Part shown: positions 1 through 5,644 of the stretch, in pieces
Layout: each line of letters begins with the position of its first letter
How positions within the stretch are numbered: position 1 is the first letter of the stretch
Assembly (NCBI GenBank): GCA_028866355.1
Contig: JAGWIH010000161.1
Span: 1-5,644, forward strand
DNA: 5,644 bases
Direction of reading: 5' to 3'
Origin: Alphaproteobacteria bacterium
Lineage (GTDB): Bacteria; Pseudomonadota; Alphaproteobacteria; ATCC43930; CGMCC-115725
Made by a program: the position numbers and the translations under genes
The notes under the pieces: generated by a model
Seen by the model: the letters and a program-made list of their open reading frames with translations, nothing else
Database searches by the model: none
What the model was told of the DNA's origin: nothing

Positions 1-2317
1 CGACGAGGTGGCCGACATGAGCGCGGCGATGACCAAGCTTACCAACGGCGTCAACGCGCCGCTGTCCATCGACACGACCGAGCTGCCGGTGCTCGAAGCG
101 GCGCTCAAGCTTTATGGCGGCAAGCCGATCATCAACTCGATCAATCTCGAGGATGGCGAAGAGACGCTCGAAAAGAAGGTGCGTTTGGCCAAACGTTTTG
201 GCGCCGCGTGCATCGCCTTGACCATCGACGAAGAGGGCATGGCCAAGGAGGCGGCGCGCAAGATTGCGGTCGCCCAGCGCATCCACGAGCTGGCGAGCGT
301 CAAGCTCGGCCTGGCGCCATCGGATCTGCTGTTCGATCCGCTCACCTTCACCATCTGTACCGGCAACGAGGATGATCGCCGCCTCGGCCTCGAGACGCTC
401 GAGGCGATCGAGGGCATCGCCAAGGTGCTGCCCGAATGTCAGATCATCCTCGGCCTATCGAACATCTCATTCGGCCTGGCGCCGGCGGCACGCAGCGTGC
501 TCAATTCCGTGTTTCTCGAAGAGGCGCTGAAGCGCGGGATGACCGGCGCCATCCTGCACGTTTCCAAGATCGTGCCGTTCCATCGCATTCCCGAGAACGA
601 GGCGCAAACCGCGCTCGATCTGATCTACGACCGGCGCAAGCCGGGCTACGATCCATTGCACGCGTTCATCGCGCTGTACGAGAACCGTACCGAAGCGAAG
701 GCGGAAAAAAAGGAGCGGCCGGTGTCGCTCGAAGAGCGGCTCAAAGCGCGCATTGTCGACGGCGACCGCTCCGGTCTCGAAGCCGATCTCGAGGCGGCGC
801 TCACGCGCATGGGGCCGCTCGATATCATCAACAACATCCTGCTCGAAGGCATGAAAACCGTCGGCGAGCTGTTCGGCGCCGGCAAGATGCAGCTGCCTTT
901 CGTCCTGCAGTCGGCGGAGACGATGAAGGCCGCCGTCGCCTATCTCGAGCCGCATATGGAGCGGATCGAAGGTGCTGAGAAAGGCACGATCGTGCTGGCG
1001 ACGGTGAAGGGCGACGTGCACGATATCGGCAAGAACCTCGTCGACATTCTATTGACCAACAACGGCTACAAGGTCGTCAACCTCGGCATCAAGCAGCCGC
1101 TCAACTCGATTCTCGAAGCCGCCGAAAGCCACAGCGCCGACGCCGTCGGCATGTCGGGCTTGCTCGTCAAATCGACCGTGGTGATGCGCGAAAATCTCGA
1201 AGAGATGACCCGGCGCGGCCTCGGCCTGCCGGTCATTCTCGGCGGCGCGGCATTGACCCGCCGCTATGTCGAGGAGGATTGCACCAAGGCCTATGCCACG
1301 GGCGCGGTTGCCTATGCCCGCGATGCGTTCGAAGGCTTGGCGTTGATGAACAACGTCGTCAACGGCACGTTCTCCAGCACCGTTGCGGCGCAGCGCGAAA
1401 AGAACAAGGACCGGCCGGTCAACCAGTCGCGCCGTCTGGGCCGCGCTGCCGAGCCGCGCGTTTTGCGTCCGCTCGACCTCGAGGAAATCCGCCTGCGCCG
1501 CGCTGAACTCGCGCGCGGCGTCGCGGTGCCACACCCGCCGTTCTGGGGCCCGCGCACCATCGCGCGCGTGCCGCTCAAGACGATCGTGCCCTATCTCAAC
1601 GAGCGCATGCTCTATCAATTCCACTGGGGTTTCCGCAAACAAGGCCGCACCCTCGACGAATTCAAGGCCTGGGCGAAGCAGGAATTGCGGCCGGTGCTCA
1701 ACGAATTGTTCGAGCGCGTCGCCAAGGAGGACATCCTGGTGCCGCAAGCGACCTACGGCTATTGGCCGTGCGCGTCGACGGGCGACGAACTCGTGCTCTA
1801 CGATCCCGACAGCGGCAACGAGACGGCGCGGTTCTCGTTTCCGCGCCAGAACAAGCCCGGTGGCCTGTGCATCGCCGATTTCTTCCGTGACATCACCGCC
1901 AACGAGCGCGACGTGGTCGCGCTTCAGGTCGTCACCATGGGCCGCGGTGCGTCGGAAGTCGCGCGGCAATGGTTCGCCGACAACCGCTACAAGGACTATC
2001 TCTATCTGCACGGATTGTCGGTCGAGATGGCCGAGGCGCTCGCCGAATATCTGCATCAGCGCATCCGCGCTGAGATGGGTTTCGCCGCCGAGGAGGCGCG
2101 CGACATCGAAGGCCTGTTGCGCCAGGAATATCGCGGCAGTCGTTATTCGTTCGGCTATCCCGCCTGCCCTGATCTGGCGCAGCAGCGGCAGTTGCTGACG
2201 CTCCTCCGGGCGCAGGAAATCGGCGTCAGCCTCACCGAAGAGGACCAGCTCGATCCCGAGCAGTCGACCTCGGCGATCGTCGTCCTGCATCCGCAGGCCA
2301 AATACTTCTCGGTCTAG
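1..2317 (+). CDS. metH: Cobalamin-dependent methionine synthase, C-terminal part (5' end outside window)
   Basis: Methionine synthase moves a methyl group from 5-methyltetrahydrofolate via cobalamin to homocysteine in the cytoplasm. The reading frame is open to the left edge (complete codons from position 2, reading D-E-V-A-D-M), so the GTG at 8 is not a real start; the homocysteine/zinc domain should lie upstream. Counting that GTG as residue 1: a pterin-binding domain at about 1-225 (SIDTTE at 20-25, LGLSNISFG at 148-156); a charged K/E linker at about 228-245; the four-helix B12 cap at about 240-322 (QLPFVLQSAETMKAA); a B12-binding Rossmann domain at about 325-450 with the cobalt-ligand motif DVHDIG at 336-341 (His338), SGLL at 383-386 and LGGAALT at 411-417; and a reactivation (AdoMet-binding) domain at about 510-769 with R712-x3-GYPACP and the usual ending AKYFSV. 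All visible key residues are present, so the gene looks functional. From memory, its wording resembles actinobacterial MetH more than E. coli MetH. It converges on the next gene with a 7-bp gap. Confidence 0.96.
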   Translation, partial: DEVADMSAAMTKLTNGVNAPLSIDTTELPVLEAALKLYGGKPIINSINLEDGEETLEKKVRLAKRFGAACIALTIDEEGMAKEAARKIAVAQRIHELASVKLGLAPSDLLFDPLTFTICTGNEDDRRLGLETLEAIEGIAKVLPECQIILGLSNISFGLAPAARSVLNSVFLEEALKRGMTGAILHVSKIVPFHRIPENEAQTALDLIYDRRKPGYDPLHAFIALYENRTEAKAEKKERPVSLEERLKARIVDGDRSGLEADLEAALTRMGPLDIINNILLEGMKTVGELFGAGKMQLPFVLQSAETMKAAVAYLEPHMERIEGAEKGTIVLATVKGDVHDIGKNLVDILLTNNGYKVVNLGIKQPLNSILEAAESHSADAVGMSGLLVKSTVVMRENLEEMTRRGLGLPVILGGAALTRRYVEEDCTKAYATGAVAYARDAFEGLALMNNVVNGTFSSTVAAQREKNKDRPVNQSRRLGRAAEPRVLRPLDLEEIRLRRAELARGVAVPHPPFWGPRTIARVPLKTIVPYLNERMLYQFHWGFRKQGRTLDEFKAWAKQELRPVLNELFERVAKEDILVPQATYGYWPCASTGDELVLYDPDSGNETARFSFPRQNKPGGLCIADFFRDITANERDVVALQVVTMGRGASEVARQWFADNRYKDYLYLHGLSVEMAEALAEYLHQRIRAEMGFAAEEARDIEGLLRQEYRGSRYSFGYPACPDLAQQRQLLTLLRAQEIGVSLTEEDQLDPEQSTSAIVVLHPQAKYFSV
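704..740 (+). other. Possible -1 frameshift signal in metH linker (slippery A_AAA_AAG plus stem)
   Basis: The run of seven A at 705-711 forms the heptamer A AAA AAG (706-712). It lies in the register (gaA AAA AAG, coding E-K-K) that permits a -1 slip, as in E. coli dnaX. Downstream, positions 724-730 and 734-740 can pair as a 7-bp stem (one G-T wobble) around a GAA loop, 11 nt after the heptamer. An AAGG lies at 698-701, closer to the heptamer than the stimulatory site in dnaX. A slip would add 88 codons and stop at TGA 976-978, giving a product with the folate domain but no B12 domain. A simple K/E-rich linker explains the run equally well, so confidence in function is low. Confidence 0.12.
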
Positions 2318-2328
2318 GGCGCGCCTAG
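2314..2328. repeat. 15-bp inverted repeat holding both convergent stop codons
   Basis: The arms CTAGG (2314-2318) and CCTAG (2324-2328) are perfect reverse complements around a GCGCG spacer. The TAG stop of metH (2315-2317) lies in the left arm, and the TAG stop of the transporter gene on the - strand (2325-2327 read in reverse) lies in the right arm. A short TTT follows on the + strand. The 5-bp stem is too short to call an intrinsic terminator with confidence. There is no other candidate terminator in the 7 bp between the genes, so each transcript probably runs into its neighbour before ending. Confidence 0.3.
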
Positions 2329-3584
2329 TTTCCGACCGGCAGCCAGGTCATGGCGCCGGTCCATTTGAGCCACAGCACCGCGAAGACCAGCGACAGCAGC
2401 GTGAACGGCACGGCAGCACGTGCATATTCCGCGTTCGACAGCCGGATGCCCAGCGTCTTGGCGCGTTCAACGACGATGACGTTGGCGACGGAGCCCAGCA
2501 GCAGCAAGTTGCTAGCGAGCGACGTGATCAGCGCCAGGCCGTAAAGCTCGCCCGCCGGCGGGCTCGGCCAGATCTGCATCAGGAACATGACCCACGGCAC
2601 CGTGCCGATGACGTTGCTCATCACCAGCGTCAATGGCGTCAGCACGATCAAGCTGTCGGGGCCCAAGCCAATGGACTGCAGGCCCGACAACGCCGAAAAC
2701 GGTATGCCCGTATCGGCGAGCGTGCCGGTGACGGCGAACAGGCAGAGGAACAGCAGCACCAGCGGCCAGTCGACCGCGGCGATCATCGTGCGGCTGGTGA
2801 ACTTGCGGTTCGACAACAGCACCGCGGCGATGAGCATGCCGCCGATCTCGCGCGGCAGCGGCGTCGCGAACAGGATCAGCATCGCACCGAGTGCGATCAG
2901 GCCCTTGATTGTCTGGTTGCGGTCGTGCGGATGGCGCGGCAAATCGACCGCGGCCTGGCTTGCCGCCAATTCGGTCGCGCCGATGCGGTCGCGCCACATC
3001 ATCCAGACGACGCCGTAGACGCAGCCGAGCCCGACTAGCGCCGGTACCAGGCAGGCGATGAGGAAGCCGTGGAAGCTCAAGCCGCCCATCTGGCCGATCA
3101 GGATGTTCTGTGGGTTGCCGATGAAGGTCGCGGCGGAGCCGGCGTTGCTCGCGCCGATGAGCGCGATGAGGAATGGCCGCGGATCGAGATTGCGCGCCTG
3201 TGCGCCGGCGATCAGCAGCGGCGCCATGGTGAACGCAACCAAGTCGTTGACCAAGAACGCCGACAACACGCCGCAAACCACGACCGTCAGGCCGAGCAGA
3301 ACGGCCGGGTCGTCGCTTTGCGCCATCAGCCAGTCGCAGCAGATTTCGAAGAAGCCCGACGCGACGAACTGCGCCGAAATGATCATCAATCCGAACAGGA
3401 GCACCAACGTCGGCGCGTCGATGCTGGAGCCGAGCTCGTCCAGGGTAACCTGCTGACTGGCCAGCAAGGCGACGAAACCAAGCAGCACGATGCCCGTGCG
3501 GTCCACCGACAGCCAGGGCAGGCGCCCGGCGGCCATGCCGACATAGGTCAGCAGAAAAACGATAATGATGACCGCGTTGTGCAT
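2325..3584 (-). CDS. ArsB/NhaD/CitMHS-superfamily membrane transporter, substrate unknown
   Basis: This is a 419-residue, strongly hydrophobic protein with about 11-12 likely membrane segments (roughly 3-19, 30-43, 57-78, 93-112, 136-155, 172-197, 227-258, 270-289, 310-337, 350-371, 390-407), so it sits in the inner membrane. Two matching halves are visible, as expected for the ion transporter superfamily: SAFLVNDLVAFTMAPLL (108-124) followed by SNAGSAATFIGNPQNILIG (146-164), and MSNVIGTVPWVMFL (322-335) followed by SNLLLLGSVANVIVVERAK (358-376). The first GNPQN and the second GSVAN correspond to the hairpin loops that form the substrate site in this superfamily. A hydrophilic loop at about 198-224 splits the halves. 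Length of about 420 residues is normal. ATG at 3584 is the only usual start codon after the in-frame stop at 3609-3611; no strong ribosome binding site precedes it. No arsR, arsC or partner gene is nearby, so arsenite, dicarboxylate/citrate, sodium or another ion cannot be chosen. Confidence 0.88.
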   Translation of the reverse strand: MHNAVIIIVFLLTYVGMAAGRLPWLSVDRTGIVLLGFVALLASQQVTLDELGSSIDAPTLVLLFGLMIISAQFVASGFFEICCDWLMAQSDDPAVLLGLTVVVCGVLSAFLVNDLVAFTMAPLLIAGAQARNLDPRPFLIALIGASNAGSAATFIGNPQNILIGQMGGLSFHGFLIACLVPALVGLGCVYGVVWMMWRDRIGATELAASQAAVDLPRHPHDRNQTIKGLIALGAMLILFATPLPREIGGMLIAAVLLSNRKFTSRTMIAAVDWPLVLLFLCLFAVTGTLADTGIPFSALSGLQSIGLGPDSLIVLTPLTLVMSNVIGTVPWVMFLMQIWPSPPAGELYGLALITSLASNLLLLGSVANVIVVERAKTLGIRLSNAEYARAAVPFTLLSLVFAVLWLKWTGAMTWLPVGN

Positions 3585-3753
3585 GGACCAGAAGCATGAA
3601 GCGCGCCGCTAGGGACGGCGCGGCGAGCTGGCTCATCTATATAGGGCAAAGCCGGCGCGGTGCGGAAGGGCGGCGCCTTCGCCAATCGTCACATTGCGTA
3701 AAGGTGTGTTCCGGCGACCACGGTCTGCGCCCACGCCGCGCCCACCGGTCCCG
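3585..3753 (-). promoter_or_regulatory. Gap upstream of the transporter with a possible promoter
   Basis: This 169-bp stretch lies between the fusion-gene stop and the transporter start, both on the - strand. It contains CTATATAG (3637-3644), an 8-bp palindrome and an AT island in very GC-rich DNA. Read on the - strand, TATATA (3643-3638) could be a -10 box about 54 bp before the transporter ATG; the -35 match (TTCCGC, about 18 bp further upstream) is poor. An imperfect palindrome, GAAGG/CCTTC with a six-base loop, lies at about 3665-3680 but has no T-run, so it is not a convincing terminator. The transporter may therefore have its own promoter, or be read through from the fusion gene. Confidence 0.3.
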
Positions 3754-5217
3754 CTACGGCAGCACTTTAAGCTTCCAGAACGCGAACCCCACCATGCGCA
3801 GCAGCAGCCAGCCGTGGCGGAACCGTGAGATATTGGTCGTGCCATAGGTGCGGGCGGCGTAACGGACAGGCACTTCGACGACTTTGAGTGAAAGTTTCGA
3901 CGCACCGAAGATGAGATCGAAATCGCCGAACGGGTCGAATTCGCCAAAATAGGCACGGCCCTTGGCGATGCGCTCGTAATGCTGCCGCCGAAGCGCCTTG
4001 GTGCCGCAGAGCGTATCGGTGAAGCGCTGATTGAGCAGCCAGGTGAACAACAGCGAGAACAGGTGGTTACCGATGCGGTTGATGAGCCGCATCGAATCGT
4101 GCTCCAGCGGATAGACTAGCCGCGTGCCGTTGATGAATTCACCGTAGCCGGCGGCGAGCGGAGCATAGAATTTCGGCAGCTCTTCCGGCGCCGTCGTCAT
4201 ATCGGCGTCGAGGATCATCAACATGTCGCCGCGCGCGTGCGCGAAGCCTTTGCGTACCGCGTCGCCTTTGCCCCTTCCGTCTTGCTTGAACAGCTTGATG
4301 TCGCGTCCGGGATTGGCGGCCTTGACGCGCACGATCTCGTCCCAGGTTCCGTCGCTGCTGCCGCCTTCGACGAAGACGATTTCGATGTCGTCGCAGAATT
4401 GCGGAATGCGCGCGACGATCGCCGGAACGTTGCCGCGTTCGTTGCGGCACGGCACGATGACGCTCGCCGATAGGTTCTCGCGCTCGCCGCTCGGTCGCGG
4501 TCGCGCCACCAGATAGTGCCGCAGGCACAGTTTACGAATGAACGGCAGCGTCGCGATCACGCGGTTGATCAGTGTGCCGATGCCGAACAGCCGCTTGGGG
4601 ATCAGCTGGCGCCATTCGGTGCGCACTGGCTCGAACCCCGCCAGCTCGAGAAGGTTGGCGATGTCCGCCGGCCGCAGCCAGTTGGTCAGCGGCTCGGGCA
4701 TGCGCAGCTTGAAGATTTCGGCCAGTCGCAGCACCGGCTCCCACAGATAATTGTGATAGGCGATGACAAGGCGCGTGTCGGGACGGCACAGCGCCAGCAG
4801 GCTTTGGAACGTCCCCTGGCAATCGTCGAGCATGCCGATGGCATCGGCGACGACGATGACGTCGAACGGGCCTGGCAGGCCGGCGATCGTCGCTGGATCC
4901 TCGATGTCGCCGACGACGAAATCGAGCGCCGGATGGGCGGCACGCGCCCGCGCGATCATCGGCTTCGAGATGTCGACGCCGACGCCTTTCTCCGGCTTCA
5001 GCGCGGCCAGCAGCCCGCCGGTGCCGCAGCCGATCTCAAGCACGCGCAAGCCTTGCGGAATCAGGAATCCGAGATAGCGGCGGTCGTCGTCATGGAAGGC
5101 GCGGTTCTTGGCGATGAACGCGTCGCGCTCGGGCGCCCAGCGGTCGGAAATCTCGCGCAGGCGCTGCTTGCGCGGGGAGAGGGGCCGCGCCGTGGCGGTG
5201 GTGGCGTCTGCGAGCAT
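3754..5217 (-). CDS. SAM methyltransferase - GT2 glycosyltransferase fusion protein
   Basis: This 487-residue protein is inferred to be cytoplasmic or peripheral to the membrane: there is no signal peptide and no clear membrane helix. Residues about 15-240 form a class I methyltransferase: SAM motif I VLEIGCGTGG (59-68), the acidic VGVDIS (79-84, Asp82), GDIED (103-107) and the DVIVVADAIGML strand (119-130). Residues about 250-487 form a GT-A glycosyltransferase of family 2, close in style to dolichyl/polyprenyl-phosphate sugar transferases (DPM1-like): VIVPCRNERGN (253-263), VEGGSSDGT (283-291), the metal-binding DAD (337-339), TDTLCGTKALRR (400-411) and VPVRYAARTYGTTNISRFRHG (449-469). All expected catalytic motifs are present in both halves. 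The DPM1-like wording suggests sugar transfer onto a lipid carrier, but acceptor, sugar and methylation target are unknown. The frame stays open upstream to an ATG at 5322; I chose ATG 5217 because the extra 35 residues are Arg-rich, resemble no domain, and would fill the divergent promoter region. Confidence 0.87.
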   Translation of the reverse strand: MLADATTATARPLSPRKQRLREISDRWAPERDAFIAKNRAFHDDDRRYLGFLIPQGLRVLEIGCGTGGLLAALKPEKGVGVDISKPMIARARAAHPALDFVVGDIEDPATIAGLPGPFDVIVVADAIGMLDDCQGTFQSLLALCRPDTRLVIAYHNYLWEPVLRLAEIFKLRMPEPLTNWLRPADIANLLELAGFEPVRTEWRQLIPKRLFGIGTLINRVIATLPFIRKLCLRHYLVARPRPSGERENLSASVIVPCRNERGNVPAIVARIPQFCDDIEIVFVEGGSSDGTWDEIVRVKAANPGRDIKLFKQDGRGKGDAVRKGFAHARGDMLMILDADMTTAPEELPKFYAPLAAGYGEFINGTRLVYPLEHDSMRLINRIGNHLFSLLFTWLLNQRFTDTLCGTKALRRQHYERIAKGRAYFGEFDPFGDFDLIFGASKLSLKVVEVPVRYAARTYGTTNISRFRHGWLLLRMVGFAFWKLKVLP

Positions 5218-5330
5218 GCGCGGTCGAGATATACGCGAGTCGCTTCCGCGGTGCCACAAAGCCGTTGCGAATGGCCCCATCCGCAAAGAGCGGCGGCGCT
5301 GGCCGGCGCGGTCGGTTAACATCGTTGCGC
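5218..5330. promoter_or_regulatory. Divergent intergenic region between fusion gene and MFS gene
   Basis: This 113-bp gap separates two genes read away from each other, so it should carry promoters for both. On the - strand, TATATC (5233-5228) could be a -10 box for the fusion gene, but it would leave a leader of only about 4 nt before ATG 5217; the best-spaced -35 (TGGCAC, 5256-5251) is a weak match. On the + strand, GTTAAC (5315-5320) is an AT-rich palindrome 10 bp before the MFS start, too close for a normal -10 box unless the message is leaderless. Neither gene shows a clear Shine-Dalgarno. No convincing operator repeat is visible. Confidence 0.3.
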
Positions 5331-5644
5331 ATGTCCGGTTTCGTCACCCGGCCGATGGTCGTCGCCCTGATCGTCGCCTGCGGCCTGTTCATGGAAAACC
5401 TCGACGGCACGGTGATCACCACCGCCTTGCCGACCATGGCGGCATCCTTCGGCGACACGCCGGCGCGGCTCAGCCTCGGCGTGACCGTCTACATGATCAG
5501 CCTCGCCATCTTCATCCCGATCAGCGGCTGGGTCGCCGACCGGTTCGGCGCGCGCACGGTGTTCCGCGCCGCGATCGCCGTGTTCACCGTCGGCTCGGTC
5601 CTTTGCGGCCTGACGCACAATTTGCTCGAGCTGGCGGGCGCGCG
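5331..5644 (+). CDS. MFS multidrug-efflux-type transporter (DHA2/EmrB-like), N-terminal part (3' end outside window)
   Basis: Reading from ATG 5331 gives 104 residues with no stop before the right edge. These match the start of 14-segment drug:proton antiporters of the major facilitator superfamily, which expel lipophilic compounds across the inner membrane. Visible signs: first membrane segment at about 8-24, ending in LDGTVITTALP (24-34), the family's motif around the first helix with Asp25; helix 2 at about 47-65; then motif A, GWVADRFGAR (66-75), in the loop between helices 2 and 3; and helix 3 at about 77-96. Assignment to the DHA2 rather than DHA1 branch rests on the LDxTV-xxALP wording and is fairly good; the diagnostic motif C lies outside the window. 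No adjacent TetR or MarR regulator, nor an EmrA-like adaptor, is visible on the left side. Without a ribosome binding site, ATG 5331 was chosen as the first Met of a protein beginning as this family usually does. Confidence 0.88.
   Translation, partial: MSGFVTRPMVVALIVACGLFMENLDGTVITTALPTMAASFGDTPARLSLGVTVYMISLAIFIPISGWVADRFGARTVFRAAIAVFTVGSVLCGLTHNLLELAGA

Noticed and set aside
1049..2290. 413-codon open frame on the - strand opposite metH
   Set aside because: It lies entirely inside a clearly real gene; its composition (rich in R, A, G, E, D) is what GC-rich codon bias produces on the opposite strand, and no domain is recognisable.
3069..3599. 176-codon + strand frame opposite the transporter
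   Set aside because: It is a low-complexity antisense shadow of a well-supported membrane protein.
2512..3636. 374-codon - strand frame overlapping the transporter
   Set aside because: It is an out-of-frame reading of the transporter gene, Arg/His-rich, without membrane segments or motifs.
3665..3680. Hairpin-like GAAGG/CCTTC as a terminator for the fusion gene
   Set aside because: The stem is only 5 bp and no T-run follows on the - strand.
3596..3847. 83-codon + strand frame spanning the gap between the two - strand genes
   Set aside because: It has no recognisable motif and runs into the antisense of the glycosyltransferase; its N-terminal part is composition-like, so I do not call it a small gene.
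5251..5256. TGGCAC on the - strand, like half of a sigma-54 promoter
   Set aside because: The required TTGC element at the proper spacing is missing.
4516..5319. 267-codon + strand frame opposite the fusion gene
   Set aside because: It is antisense to the methyltransferase half, rich in Q, R, D and A, with no recognisable domain; the - strand frame carries all the expected motifs.
5316..5618. 100-codon - strand frame opposite the MFS gene
   Set aside because: It is antisense to a frame with clear MFS motifs; H/D/R-rich with no domain.

Overview
This is a GC-rich window with dense, strongly biased codon use. It holds four protein genes, little intergenic space, and no RNA gene, CRISPR array, insertion sequence or prophage that I could see. 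Base composition and gene content suggest a chromosomal segment of a high-GC proteobacterium, most plausibly an alphaproteobacterium. That is inference from style, not from a marker gene.

Layout: (1) Positions 1-2317, + strand: the C-terminal part of cobalamin-dependent methionine synthase (metH), cut by the left edge. Its pterin-binding, B12-cap, B12-binding and reactivation domains are all visible; the homocysteine-binding part lies outside. (2) Positions 2325-3584, - strand, convergent with metH: an integral membrane transporter of the ArsB/NhaD/CitMHS (ion transporter) superfamily, substrate unknown. The two stop codons sit in a small 15-bp inverted repeat, 7 bp apart. (3) Positions 3754-5217, - strand: a soluble fusion of a class I SAM-dependent methyltransferase with a family 2 glycosyltransferase, function unknown. 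A 169-bp gap separates it from the transporter and holds a possible promoter. (4) Positions 5331-5644, + strand, divergent from the fusion gene: the N-terminal third or less of an MFS drug-efflux-type (DHA2/EmrB-like) transporter, cut by the right edge.

The genes do not form an evident pathway. metH belongs to methionine/one-carbon metabolism and regenerates the methionine from which SAM is made. The fusion protein should consume SAM, but that link is general and does not imply a shared system. I see no clear undescribed multi-gene system. The items most worth checking are the methyltransferase-glycosyltransferase fusion, the actinobacterial-looking type of MetH, and an in-register A_AAA_AAG heptamer followed by a stem at a domain boundary in metH.
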